Shown piece by piece: positions 1 through 9,150 of a stretch of DNA of 56,128 nucleotides (its first letter is position 1; each line of letters begins with the position of its first letter). The translations under genes and the position numbers were made by a program. This stretch comes from UBA940 sp031548515 (lineage in GTDB: Bacteria; Bacteroidota; Bacteroidia; Bacteroidales; Rikenellaceae). A model generated the notes under the pieces. That model saw nothing but the letters and a program-made list of their open reading frames with translations. It did no database searches and had not been told where the DNA came from. The stretch spans positions 1-56,128 of the forward strand of contig JAVBRB010000045.1 of NCBI GenBank assembly GCA_031548515.1, in the 5' to 3' direction.

Positions 1-81
1 TCTTTATTATTTGTCTGTATTATGTCTTTTCTTCATCCTTTTCGTCTGAAGATAGATTTCCAAAAGATTTTCAGATTATTT

Positions 82-210
82 CAATTGTTTTGCTTCGCAA
101 AACAATCATCGGCCGAGCGCCGACCGTCGGCCGCAGACCGGAGGAGGCATCTTGCGAGGGAGATAACTAAAAGGGTGGATTCCCCGACGCTTGAGGCGTG
201 GTAGTTCATT
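82..210 (-). repeat. Dispersed structured repeat, copy R1
   Basis: This is a full-length copy in reverse orientation. Read on the minus strand it has a left hairpin region (180-210), the block AGTTATCTCCCTCGCAAGA, the GC-rich middle hairpin CGGC-GCCG (about 120-140), and a terminal hairpin with arms TTTTGC and GCAAAA around 88-103. It lies downstream of the GH38 gene. The first 81 bases of the window hold nothing I can assign. Confidence 0.8.
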
Positions 211-269
211 ATCTCAAAACTCACAATGCCCTAAGCCGATAACATTTACCTGCATGCCGTTTGGACCGT

Positions 270-3200
270 CTAAGGTTTGAATTTTATGAATTTATTCTCA
301 AATGGAGCGAACCTGTCCGAAGTCGTGCTTTCCCCGAGCGGTTCTTCTATGGCATTCACAACCAGAAAAGGAATCTGCCGGCCATTCCGTCCGGTCAGCG
401 TGAGTTTCGTTTCGATGCCGTCCAGTTCCCTCACGTTGAGCATCAGCCAGCCGTCATCTTTAGATACGGTACAGGATGTCATCAGCAGGTTAGGCGCATC
501 GATGCCGAATGCAGACCAACTCATCGGAAATCCGTTCTCCTTGCCCTGCGGCATTACCCGAGCATACAACGGTATCCGCGAACTCCAGCCGAACTTCGAA
601 GCCGCCGTATTGGACGTATCGGCGGTCGTAGTCAGATGGTAATTCCAACGGAATTCACCCTCCTGCGAAGCCCGGAAATTGGTTACCCAGTAGTTGTTCA
701 TCACCCACGAATATACGTGTGGCTTTTCGTAGGTCTTGCGGTACTGGAACCTTCCGTCGAGCATATCTCCGAGCTGCATGAGCGGGACCACATCGCTGCC
801 CATCACGATCTGGGCTTGGCCGCTTCGCGCCGCTACGAAATTCTGTACGGTATTCCAGTCGCTGGCCGTCCCTTCGAGCTGGTTCTCTCCGGGGTACACT
901 ACCCCGCCCTGTACTTCGAACGCCAGGCGCGAATTATCGAGCGTAAATGGGAAAGCGACGTATATTCCCGTCGGGGCAGTTTCCGGAAGGCGCCTCACCG
1001 AATAGGCGAATTCTATGCGTTTGACATTGTTGAACAGCTTTATTTCGACCTGCATGCCTGCTGCATCGATGCCCGGAGCCTGGCCGCTGATATTGACGCT
1101 TGTGTATATCGGACCGTCGGCGCCTGACGCAATATTCACCCCGTGCAGCCCGGTGCGTTCATATTTTTCGGTAACATAGCGCTCCATCTGATGCCTGTCT
1201 TCCAGTTTTTCATATATGAACGCACCCATCTCCCATTCCGCGCCGCCATCCACTATCTCAAGTCCGAGTTCCTTGTCGTACAGGCTGCTTATCGCACCCG
1301 TTGCGGGATTGAACGTTATGCGGTAATAGCGGTTCTCGACAACATTGCTCCTGATCTGAGTTTGCGGCACTGGCGCAAGGTACTCCTTGCCGACCACAAT
1401 GTCGTATGTCTTGTATCCCATGGCGGGTATATCTTCGGCATATACGGCATAGTATCTTCCTTCGCTGCGCGACCTGAGAGCCTGTACTTCAAGGACATTT
1501 CCCTGCTCGTCAACGATTGAAAACGATCTGTTCCGGGGAATAACCTCGTAGTCGATATAGACCTCGGCAAGTTCCGAACGGGTCCATGCCATGCTGTTGA
1601 AGAATGTTATGGTAGGGTTCTTACCTCTTTTAATGCCGTCCTGAAGCAGGCCGGCCGAGGTTTCATACATCAACTGGGCACTTTTCAGCGCTTCCCAAAC
1701 GAACGAGCCTTTTTCGGCCCACTGCACCTGGCTGTTCTCGTTCATCGGGTCGCGCAGGCTTTCGGCCGCACCGAACGTATGCTCGTCGTAAAACAGCAGA
1801 TTCTCGTGGATATGGATAATTTCATCGCGGGTGTGTTCCGGCAAGGACTGTCCCTTTGCGACTGCCATCGACAGCATTCCTTCGACGGTCACCATGTCGG
1901 CGTGAGTACTGCGCGACGCGCCCGTCTCCCTTGCGGCAGAACCGAATCCATCGGTCCACCAGTCCGGATAGGCAACCCGCAATGTCTGCAATCCGCCTGC
2001 ATGGTTTTCGGCTATGTAGTCCATAAATTCATGGGGAAGTGCGTTTCGCAGCCTTGGTGAAGCATACTTCCGGTTCCATTCCTCTATCAGCTTACATGCG
2101 CCGTAAGAGGGAGGCGAGTTGTCGGTAAAATAACCTGAATATTGTACTCCCACCACATCGAACGTATATCCTTTATCGTCGAGGTTCGAAAGGTAATCGA
2201 AAACCTTTGGTTCGAGCAGCGCCATGTCGTGTTTCTCTATACCCCAGAAGTTGCCGGTATTGTAGTGGTCTGCACGATAGGCCAGTATCTCTTTGCCCGA
2301 CGGCGACTGCCATTTGAAGGCTGTAGGCACTTCGAACGGTATCAAAGCCCTGTGGCCGTGTTCACCCATCCATACGTATTTCACCCCTGCGTCGGGCAGG
2401 TAATCGGCCAACGCCCATGCGATTCCGTTCACGTCGTTCTGCATCGCGGTATAGGCGGGGATGCCGTTCTCATGGTAGCGTGCAAGCGGTTTCAGGAATG
2501 TTTTGAGCGAATTTTCATCCACTACTTCCGACATATTGAAGAACATGGCCGTTGCCTCTATCTGTCCGTTCGCTATGTATTTTTTGAGTTTTTCGATTTG
2601 TCCTGCCGGACGGTTCTTCAGGTATTCGTTCACCGCCCACGAAGCTTCGCATGTCCAGCGGAATTTGGCGTCGTCGGGATAATCCTCCGTCAGTTCGCAG
2701 TATTCGATGGCATAGTCTATATAACGAAGGTGCTCCATCAGTATTTCGGTCTGCGGTTTCGTGTAGCCTATGTCGGTGTGCGTGTGCTGAACGAGATATA
2801 CGGTCCACTCTTTAACTGGGTATATTTCGGTTGTAACTGTGCCCAGGCTGTTTTTGCCGGATACGAGTTCTATCTGTACGCTGCGCTTCGAATCCGTTTG
2901 TGCGACACTTGCCTCGAGCCGGTTCATTCCAGGCGCAATATGATAACTGCCGGCGGGTTTGCCGTCGACACGGAGGTCCGCTTTACGCGACTTTCCCCAG
3001 TTTTCGACATCTATCTTCAGTGGCTGCAGCAATTTGCCGCCCGGCCCGTATATGAGCGCTGGAGCGGCCACAGCGTTTGCCGCGACTATATCCGGACCCG
3101 AAATCCTCCCTGGTACGATATTACCGGACGCCTCGAGTGAGATTGCATCGATAGCTATCCAGCTTCCGGACACGCTTCTCAGTGAGAGAATATTGTTGCC

Positions 3201-3689
3201 TTTGCGTATCGTCCCGGTTGGGAATTCGGCTTCGATGTACAGGCTGCCGTCCGTATCGCGCGGATTTTCCAGAAGGCCTTGATCACGTCCTGCGGGAACG
3301 TCGACTTTTACCTGATAATCGTTGAGACGGATTTCTATTACCGGAGGAAGGCCGGGATGCGACTCCACAAGATCGATGCGCAGTTTTACCGGACTCCCCT
3401 CTTCGACGGAGCTAATCCCGAATTTTATCAGAAACCGGCCTTCCGCTTCCGCCCATGAATCCGACGGTCCCGGAAGGAACCAGGGCATATCTTTCGAAGA
3501 ACTGCTGCCAACGCTATATAGTACGCTTCCTCCCGGATATTTTTCACCGAACGATCGATAGTCGGTATACAGGGAGAATTCCCTGCCGCTTCCGTCTTTA
3601 GTGCCGATCTGCCAGATCTTGTTCTGCGCAAAGCCTTCCGCGACGGTCAGGCTGGCAAATGCCAGTAATGTTATGATCTTCGGTTTCAT
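270..3689 (-). CDS. Secreted GH38-family alpha-mannosidase-like glycoside hydrolase
   Basis: The protein has 1139 residues and an N-terminal signal peptide with a hydrophobic core at 5-15 and likely cleavage after GFA-Q, so it is probably periplasmic. Residues 25-190 look like a beta-sandwich of the rhamnogalacturonate-lyase domain III type. The GH38 catalytic part begins at about 295, with the zinc-binding HTHTD at 302-306 and the nucleophile-containing QNDVNG at 417-422 (D419). Long beta-rich C-terminal domains follow. Family knowledge says GH38 enzymes are retaining alpha-mannosidases. It starts 23 bp after the kinase-isomerase fusion gene on the same strand, so the two are probably cotranscribed and would release mannose and then metabolise it. 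The exact substrate (N-glycan, mannan or another alpha-linked sugar) cannot be told from sequence. Confidence 0.88.
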   Translation of the reverse strand: MKPKIITLLAFASLTVAEGFAQNKIWQIGTKDGSGREFSLYTDYRSFGEKYPGGSVLYSVGSSSSKDMPWFLPGPSDSWAEAEGRFLIKFGISSVEEGSPVKLRIDLVESHPGLPPVIEIRLNDYQVKVDVPAGRDQGLLENPRDTDGSLYIEAEFPTGTIRKGNNILSLRSVSGSWIAIDAISLEASGNIVPGRISGPDIVAANAVAAPALIYGPGGKLLQPLKIDVENWGKSRKADLRVDGKPAGSYHIAPGMNRLEASVAQTDSKRSVQIELVSGKNSLGTVTTEIYPVKEWTVYLVQHTHTDIGYTKPQTEILMEHLRYIDYAIEYCELTEDYPDDAKFRWTCEASWAVNEYLKNRPAGQIEKLKKYIANGQIEATAMFFNMSEVVDENSLKTFLKPLARYHENGIPAYTAMQNDVNGIAWALADYLPDAGVKYVWMGEHGHRALIPFEVPTAFKWQSPSGKEILAYRADHYNTGNFWGIEKHDMALLEPKVFDYLSNLDDKGYTFDVVGVQYSGYFTDNSPPSYGACKLIEEWNRKYASPRLRNALPHEFMDYIAENHAGGLQTLRVAYPDWWTDGFGSAARETGASRSTHADMVTVEGMLSMAVAKGQSLPEHTRDEIIHIHENLLFYDEHTFGAAESLRDPMNENSQVQWAEKGSFVWEALKSAQLMYETSAGLLQDGIKRGKNPTITFFNSMAWTRSELAEVYIDYEVIPRNRSFSIVDEQGNVLEVQALRSRSEGRYYAVYAEDIPAMGYKTYDIVVGKEYLAPVPQTQIRSNVVENRYYRITFNPATGAISSLYDKELGLEIVDGGAEWEMGAFIYEKLEDRHQMERYVTEKYERTGLHGVNIASGADGPIYTSVNISGQAPGIDAAGMQVEIKLFNNVKRIEFAYSVRRLPETAPTGIYVAFPFTLDNSRLAFEVQGGVVYPGENQLEGTASDWNTVQNFVAARSGQAQIVMGSDVVPLMQLGDMLDGRFQYRKTYEKPHVYSWVMNNYWVTNFRASQEGEFRWNYHLTTTADTSNTAASKFGWSSRIPLYARVMPQGKENGFPMSWSAFGIDAPNLLMTSCTVSKDDGWLMLNVRELDGIETKLTLTGRNGRQIPFLVVNAIEEPLGESTTSDRFAPFENKFIKFKP

Positions 3690-3711
3690 TCGAGCCTGTG
3701 TTTTTTATCTG

Positions 3712-6399
3712 TTATTTTACAAATGCCTTTACCATGACGGCCTTTCCGGGTCCGTTGTTGGTTAAAGTGTATTTACCTGCCGCAGCCGGTATCACGAAAG
3801 TTTCGGCGTAGCTGAACGTGCGTTCCATTCCGCCGGATGTACGCAGCGTTACGGAAGAGCCTTCCACAAGCATCCATACATGGACTTTCCCCGAGGTCGA
3901 CATCTCCATGCCTCCGTTGAAAGTGTAGCGGTGTACATCGTAAAATTGTTCGGAGTGGGTAGGCAGGTGTTCGGCCAATACCCCGTCCTTGTCGCTGATA
4001 ACAACCGGCTTGGATATAAGTTCCCGTCCGACTTTCTCGCCTTTACGGTCGAAGCGCAGGTTGTTCATCCCGTGTTCGATATTAATCGGCCGCGGCCGTC
4101 CGTCCATATCGAGCCTCATCCAGTCGTACATCTTGAATGTGAATATATACGGCGCGCTGCTGATCTCGAGCACCAGGTTGTTCTTCCCGGCGGCATGCAC
4201 AGTACCGTTGGGAATAAGGTATAGTTCGTGTTTCTTCGCAGGCCACATTTGTACGAACCGTGTAATATCTATTTCACGGGCATCCTTCTGGCTTTGCTCC
4301 AACGCTGTGCGGAACCGGGCCGGATCGATATCGTCCTGAAAACCCAGATACACTGTAGCGTCCGGCTTACAGTCCATGATATAATATGTCTCGTCCTGCG
4401 TGAACGGCATCCCGAACTGTTCCCTTATATAGCTGTCGCTTGGATGGCATTGCACCGACAGGTTGGCGCCGTCGAACGTGTCGAGGAAGTCGAAACGTAT
4501 CGGGAATTCATACCCGAACCTTGCCGCCGCATCGCCCAGTATCTCCCTGTAGTTATTATACATCAGAAAATCGAACGACACTTCCAGTTTATATCCGTCG
4601 CTCTCGAACAGGATACCGTTCTCGAATACCATCAGCTCGAAAGACCATGCGAGATTGTCTCCCTCGCGGCTCAGCCCTTTGAAGCGTTCTTTCATCCATT
4701 GTCCGCCCCAGATGCCCGGTTCGAACCACGGCCGGACGCGGAAATAGTTCCTGGCCATAGCATCCAGTCCCCGCCTCATGTCGCCGCCTTCCATCGAAAG
4801 ATAATGTCCCGGCCGCTGCGTGTCGATGAAGAGATCTATCCGTGGCAGTATCTCGGCCTTGTGCCTGTCCAACACCCTCCAGTCCACGAAATAGAACCGT
4901 TTGTACATCTGTCTCTGATCCTGCATGGTACTGCTGCCAAGGTTAGTCACAGCCCCGGCCCTCATTCGGAACTGTATCTCGTTCTTCGGCACATCGGCGT
5001 AGATCACGGGTGCGTCCCATCCGGCCAGTGCGGCTCCCGGACCTGCCAATATGCAGATGTCGAAACCCTCATCGGGTTTTATGAGCGCCAGTTTATCCGG
5101 ATCGAACCAGTCCGCAAGCCGTTTGTCTGTGATGCGCCCGAATATGGAGTCGTCTTCTCCCATGTACGGGGCGACCATTGCATCTATCTCAGCCGGGCTG
5201 CGCATGGCTGCGTCCGTATGGAACCAGACGGGCTTTTTTCCGGCTTTTCTCAGTTCTGCATCGATGCTTTCCACCATTTCGTCCCATAATACGCCCGCGT
5301 ATCCGTCTATCACTACGCGTTTGCAGCGCATCATCCATTTGGCAACAGCTTCGCTCCCGCTGTGTATCTGACCGCTTCCTATGGGAAATCCGGGGTATAT
5401 GTCATATTCGCCGGCTTCGGCCGGAACGCTTTGTTCCGGCATGAGAGACTGCGTAGTCTTCCTAAGCAGTTGTTTCCCGGCATTATTCTTATCTGTGTTG
5501 CAGGCGTACATTGCGGCGCCTGTTATCGGAGCACGGCCTTGCAACCGGGCGCACTCCACAACCACATCGCCCACACCGAGTTTTTCGAGATTAGCCTTGA
5601 GGCGATCCATGAACAAGCCTCCGGCACAGGAGATATTGCCTCCCATTACGAAAATATCAGGACGAAAGGCCGAGAACCAGGGGGCCATGAAAGAGGCGAG
5701 ATTGTCCGCAAACGTATCGAATACCTCCATAGCCCTGCCGTCTCCCGTTTCCGCAAGCCGCGCGATCTGTTCGGCTCCGTCGAGCCGCTCTCCGGTTCTT
5801 TCCATCCATGTTTTGATGAACCACCGCGTCGAGAAATAGTCGTCGGCGATACTTTCGCCCATCGGGCAGTGGAACAGGAAACCTTCGGGCGGGATTCCTT
5901 CGCCCTCCGTCTGCGGTATGCCGTCGACGAGGAACGTTGAGCCGAATCCGGTGCCGAGTGTTACGGCGATAGTGCGCGGACTGTTCATTGCTGCGCCGGC
6001 ATGGTATTCTCCCATCGCAAATGCAGACGCATCGTTTGTAAACGCAATCGGCTTATCGCCTCCAGGAAGCGCTGCCGCCAGGATCCGGCGCACATCCGCA
6101 CCGAATATCGATTCGAATTTATCCACTCCCGCTATTTTCGAGATTCCTCTTTCGTAGTCGAAAGGCCCGGGCATCGCCACGCCTGTTCCCGCGAACGCCT
6201 CTTCCGGTATTATCCCGGCCAGCGTATGGACGAAACCGGCCCATACCGACAGGATTTCTGCGGCGGAGGCTTTGGAATCTATCCGCGTATCATAGACCCG
6301 GTCGCCGAGTATACTTCCATCAATACTGTTCACGAACGCCGCCGATATGTGCGACCCTCCAACATCTATTCCCAAATAATATTTCACGATATTTCCCAT
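3712..6399 (-). CDS. ROK-family sugar kinase fused to class I mannose-6-phosphate isomerase
   Basis: The protein has about 895 residues from the ATG at 6399; the open frame continues upstream to a GTG, but the first good domain residues are KYYLGIDVGGSH just after this ATG. The N-terminal ~320 residues are a ROK kinase with the phosphate-binding GIDVGGSH and VTLGTGFGS motifs. The usual ROK zinc finger (CxCGxxGC) is absent and replaced by FHCPMGESIADDY. A ~200-residue middle region resembles a degenerate P-loop kinase fold without a Walker A lysine; I cannot name it. The C-terminal ~370 residues are a phosphomannose isomerase with QCHPSD and IPNGTVHA metal-site motifs. The likely reactions are mannose to mannose-6-phosphate to fructose-6-phosphate. 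Its position directly before the alpha-mannosidase supports mannose as substrate, which is inference. Confidence 0.82.
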   Translation of the reverse strand: MGNIVKYYLGIDVGGSHISAAFVNSIDGSILGDRVYDTRIDSKASAAEILSVWAGFVHTLAGIIPEEAFAGTGVAMPGPFDYERGISKIAGVDKFESIFGADVRRILAAALPGGDKPIAFTNDASAFAMGEYHAGAAMNSPRTIAVTLGTGFGSTFLVDGIPQTEGEGIPPEGFLFHCPMGESIADDYFSTRWFIKTWMERTGERLDGAEQIARLAETGDGRAMEVFDTFADNLASFMAPWFSAFRPDIFVMGGNISCAGGLFMDRLKANLEKLGVGDVVVECARLQGRAPITGAAMYACNTDKNNAGKQLLRKTTQSLMPEQSVPAEAGEYDIYPGFPIGSGQIHSGSEAVAKWMMRCKRVVIDGYAGVLWDEMVESIDAELRKAGKKPVWFHTDAAMRSPAEIDAMVAPYMGEDDSIFGRITDKRLADWFDPDKLALIKPDEGFDICILAGPGAALAGWDAPVIYADVPKNEIQFRMRAGAVTNLGSSTMQDQRQMYKRFYFVDWRVLDRHKAEILPRIDLFIDTQRPGHYLSMEGGDMRRGLDAMARNYFRVRPWFEPGIWGGQWMKERFKGLSREGDNLAWSFELMVFENGILFESDGYKLEVSFDFLMYNNYREILGDAAARFGYEFPIRFDFLDTFDGANLSVQCHPSDSYIREQFGMPFTQDETYYIMDCKPDATVYLGFQDDIDPARFRTALEQSQKDAREIDITRFVQMWPAKKHELYLIPNGTVHAAGKNNLVLEISSAPYIFTFKMYDWMRLDMDGRPRPINIEHGMNNLRFDRKGEKVGRELISKPVVISDKDGVLAEHLPTHSEQFYDVHRYTFNGGMEMSTSGKVHVWMLVEGSSVTLRTSGGMERTFSYAETFVIPAAAGKYTLTNNGPGKAVMVKAFVK

Positions 6400-6553
6400 T
6401 TGTGTTTGCATATATGCTTTAAAATATAAAAAAGAAAGAGTATTGTGCTGGCACATTGTCGACTTTGTCATCTTCCTCTTCGGCACATACTCGATGGTCC
6501 TCGGTTCGACATCGGTTGCTCGCAGAAATTGCCAAACAGCATCCTATGTTTCA

Positions 6554-6584
6554 CAAAAATATAATAATCCTTAAGACAAACAAA
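6554..6584 (-). promoter_or_regulatory. Predicted promoter of the mannose operon
   Basis: On the minus strand TTTG (6581-6584) is followed after exactly 19 bp by TATTTTTG (6554-6561), matching the Bacteroidota consensus TTTG-N19-21-TAnnTTTG. Transcription would start near 6548, leaving a leader of about 150 nt before the ATG at 6399. I see no gene in 6400-6668. Confidence 0.65.
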
Positions 6585-6668
6585 TCATGCTCGCACATAT
6601 TCCAGAAATAAGCATAATGCCATAATGCTTAAATGCGTCGCTGTCACCGTATACAGGGATTCAAACGC

Positions 6669-6700
6669 AAAGCCCCGAAATCAGATGATTTCGGGGCTTT
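6669..6700 (-). terminator. Rho-independent terminator after the CDGSH gene
   Basis: A perfect 15-bp stem, AAAGCCCCGAAATCA paired with TGATTTCGGGGCTTT, has a 2-base loop (GA). It lies 28 bp past the stop codon of the minus-strand gene. Confidence 0.75.
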
Positions 6701-6727
6701 GCCGGTATTACTTATACGAATTTGTCT

Positions 6728-7480
6728 TTAGAACTTCTTTCCGGATGGCTTTCCTCCGAGTCCGTCTTGCCAGTGGAACGACGCATGAGTGCCGTCGCAG
6801 TAAGGTTTGTTCGAAGATTGTCCGCAGCGGCACAGGGTCACCCTGTTGCGGATTTCGTATGTGAAACCGTCCTGGCGCGAAAAAGGTATGCCGCCGGTCA
6901 CCCAAAGTCCCGCCGATGCATGTATTTTAGGATCTTCGACCAGACCCAGGGCCGGCCCCAGTTCGGGTTCGTACGGTTTTCCTGTTTCTTTGTTCCACGC
7001 CGACAGCCTGCCGCTGATACAATGATTCGCTTCGCGGACGGTCATATCCCTGTGTTCCGGATCGCCGGACTCTGTCACCTCATTCCAGATACGCAGTCCG
7101 GCGTCGCAGAATCGGGCGAAAGCGCAGAATTTTTCGTTGTCGGTCAGCGACAGCCCGGGTCCTTCGAAAACGTCGGCTCCTTTCAGAAGATCGTCTTCGG
7201 ACGCAGTCAACTGCGGGTCCCAATCGGCATGTGCATGGCTGCCGTCGCAGTATGGATGGTTCTTCGATTCCCCGCAACGGCATAATGCGACAGGCTCATG
7301 TGCCATGGAAAAACTTTTTCCCTCCTGCATCCACCACATTTCGCCTTTGTCGTTCGGAACGATAAATTGCTGGACAAGCGCAGGCTTTCCAAACACGAGA
7401 TACGGACCGTCGTCAAGTATGGTGATATGAAATTTTTCATCGGCCTGTTTTGAGCCTTTTTTGGGTTTCGCCATAGTCAT
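6728..7480 (-). CDS. Double CDGSH iron-sulfur protein
   Basis: The protein has about 250 residues. Two CDGSH-type [2Fe-2S] motifs are present, CRCGESKNHPYCDGSH near residue 70 and CRCGQSSNKPYCDGTH near the C-terminus, both with the full 3-Cys/1-His set. A ~110-residue segment lies between them (with FCDAGLRIW and EANHCISGR) and resembles the linker seen in other long bacterial CDGSH proteins. No signal peptide is seen, so it is cytoplasmic. Family members are redox or cluster-transfer proteins; the partner is unknown. The open frame reaches a GTG at 7483; ATGs at 7480 and 7474 are both possible starts. The gene is monocistronic, with its own terminator. Confidence 0.85.
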   Translation of the reverse strand: MTMAKPKKGSKQADEKFHITILDDGPYLVFGKPALVQQFIVPNDKGEMWWMQEGKSFSMAHEPVALCRCGESKNHPYCDGSHAHADWDPQLTASEDDLLKGADVFEGPGLSLTDNEKFCAFARFCDAGLRIWNEVTESGDPEHRDMTVREANHCISGRLSAWNKETGKPYEPELGPALGLVEDPKIHASAGLWVTGGIPFSRQDGFTYEIRNRVTLCRCGQSSNKPYCDGTHASFHWQDGLGGKPSGKKF

Positions 7481-7536
7481 CACGTAATAATTGGTTTGTT
7501 TGCGCGTTCATATTGCAATAAATGTGCCTGCCGCGG

Positions 7537-7566
7537 ATTGTAATCCCGATCTTTTTAATAATTTTG
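7537..7566 (+). promoter_or_regulatory. Predicted promoter of the FISUMP-like lipoprotein
   Basis: ATTG (7537-7540), an 18 bp spacer and TAATTTTG (7559-7566) match the Bacteroidota TAnnTTTG pattern. The leader to the ATG at 7586 would be only about 13-19 nt. Confidence 0.55.
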
Positions 7567-7585
7567 TAGTTTCGAAAACACAACG

Positions 7586-9055
7586 ATGCTTATGACCAAC
7601 ACATATATCAAACGCGGGCTGCTTGCCGTTTGTTCGGTTCTGTTCCTTCTCGCGGGATGTAAGAAAGATAAAGAGTCGTCCAGTTTTGTCATTACCGGCC
7701 CGGCCTCAATGCATTTCGTGTACGACCAAACGAAACAGACAGCATATTCGGCAAAAAACATCGTCTCATTCACTTATTCCACTCCCGCAGGTTGGACCTG
7801 CAGTGCCTCCAAAGGGATCATAACCGTGACTTCTCCTGCTCAAGGCTCAGGCGGTGCCGACTCAGGAACCATCAAAATAACTGCAAAATCCACGTCTTCG
7901 TCGGAAGTTACCGTCTCGCTGGATGTCGCCATAAAAATCGCGGAAGAGATTACCGGCCATGCCAACAGCTTCATTGTAAGCAAGGCCGCGCAGAGATACA
8001 AGTTCGACGCACGCGTGAAGGGCAACGAATCGTCAGCCACGATGGCTCCTGTCGCCGGCCAGCTTGTGTGGTGCACCACGGACGGCGCCATCAGCCATGT
8101 GTCGGTTGAGAACGACGGCTACATGTATTTCTATACGAAAGACGTCTCGTCGCCCGCGGAGGCCAATGCTCTTTTGGCGGCATCAGACAAAAGCGGCAAT
8201 ATCATATGGAGTTGGCATATCTGGGCCACAGACTACGTTCCTGAGGATGACTATGACATGTTGGGTGGCATGAAAGTGATGTCGCGTAACCTCGGGGCGT
8301 TCGCATCGTCCAACGCTACGGCAGACGACGCGCTGAAATCCTATGGCCTGTATTACCAGTGGGGGCGCAAAGACCCGTTCCCAGGACCCAGGGCATGGAA
8401 TTCGACCGCGCAATTCAATATATACAATGCCAAATCCAAGCCGGTTGCATTGAAGTATGAAACTGCAACATCCGTTATCGGGACCGGGGCTTATGCCGCA
8501 GCCAACCCGACCACGTTCATTGCGGGAACTGAAGCCACGAAATACGACTGGCTTTTCAAAGCAAGGGACAACAGCCTGTGGGGTAACGCCAAGACGGCTT
8601 ACGACCCCTGCCCCGTCGGTTGGAAAGTAGCTCCCGCGTCTATCTGGACTTTGTTCACCACGACAGGTGATTCTTCGGAAAATCCGGCTGAATTCAATGT
8701 CGACGGCGCGTACTCATACGGTTGGACATTTTACGACGACGACCTCACTCCGGTATACTGGCCGGCAGCGGGAAGGCGCAGTTTCAGCAGCCTGCTGGCA
8801 TCTTCGAGGCAGAATTTCACCAATATCATAAACGGTGAGTTCTACGAGCCGGGGCAGAGCGCACAGCCTGTCGGCTTTTATTGGTCGTCAACGGCTGCAA
8901 CTGCCAGCGAGAGTTCGCTGCTAGCTTTCCGCGAAGATTATGTCAATCCGGGCGCAGACACTTATACGGTGCTCGATGTCGGGAATGACAAAAAAGCGTG
9001 GTCTCCGGAAGGCGCCCGCGCAGGCGGATTCCCTCTGAGGTGCGTTCAGGAATAG
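7586..9055 (+). CDS. Lipoprotein with FISUMP-like C-terminal domain
   Basis: The protein has 489 residues. A type II signal peptide ends in LLAGC-KKDKE, so it is a lipoprotein. Residues ~30-120 form a small beta domain (Bacteroidetes surface BACON/Ig-like character, not certain). From about residue 215 it carries the pattern MSRNLGAF ... YGLYYQWGRKDPFPG ... YDPCPVGWKV ... YWSSTAAT ... FPLRCVQE, which is the signature of the Fibrobacter succinogenes major paralogous (FISUMP) domain seen in many Bacteroidales surface proteins. The function is unknown. A second ATG at 7592 is equally usable. The gene stands alone between a divergent CDGSH gene and a shared terminator. Confidence 0.82.
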   Translation: MLMTNTYIKRGLLAVCSVLFLLAGCKKDKESSSFVITGPASMHFVYDQTKQTAYSAKNIVSFTYSTPAGWTCSASKGIITVTSPAQGSGGADSGTIKITAKSTSSSEVTVSLDVAIKIAEEITGHANSFIVSKAAQRYKFDARVKGNESSATMAPVAGQLVWCTTDGAISHVSVENDGYMYFYTKDVSSPAEANALLAASDKSGNIIWSWHIWATDYVPEDDYDMLGGMKVMSRNLGAFASSNATADDALKSYGLYYQWGRKDPFPGPRAWNSTAQFNIYNAKSKPVALKYETATSVIGTGAYAAANPTTFIAGTEATKYDWLFKARDNSLWGNAKTAYDPCPVGWKVAPASIWTLFTTTGDSSENPAEFNVDGAYSYGWTFYDDDLTPVYWPAAGRRSFSSLLASSRQNFTNIINGEFYEPGQSAQPVGFYWSSTAATASESSLLAFREDYVNPGADTYTVLDVGNDKKAWSPEGARAGGFPLRCVQE

Positions 9056-9075
9056 ATTTCATAATCACACATAAC

Positions 9076-9104
9076 AAAGCAGCCGGATGAGTCCGGCTGC
9101 TTTT
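9076..9104. terminator. Bidirectional terminator between convergent genes
   Basis: A 12-bp stem, AAAGCAGCCGGA paired with TCCGGCTGCTTT, has a TGAG loop, with T runs in the plus direction and A runs in the other. It serves the lipoprotein (+) and the DUF2490 operon (-). Confidence 0.8.
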
Positions 9105-9150
9105 GTTTGATATTCTCCTAAGGATATTTTCGCCCGTGCAGGCGTCGGGG

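Noticed and set aside
22..204. 60-codon plus-strand frame at the window start
   Set aside because: Most of it is repeat R1 read in the opposite direction.
261..1127. Long plus-strand open frame antisense to the GH38 gene, and similar long frames at 2142-3140, 4228-5289, 12258-13148, 15390-16343
   Set aside because: They are mirror frames created by the codon bias of strong minus-strand genes with clear domains; none has a recognisable motif or promoter.
6645..6670. tRNA T-arm-like sequence (GTTTGAATCCC on the minus strand)
   Set aside because: No acceptor stem, D arm or anticodon arm can be fitted around it.
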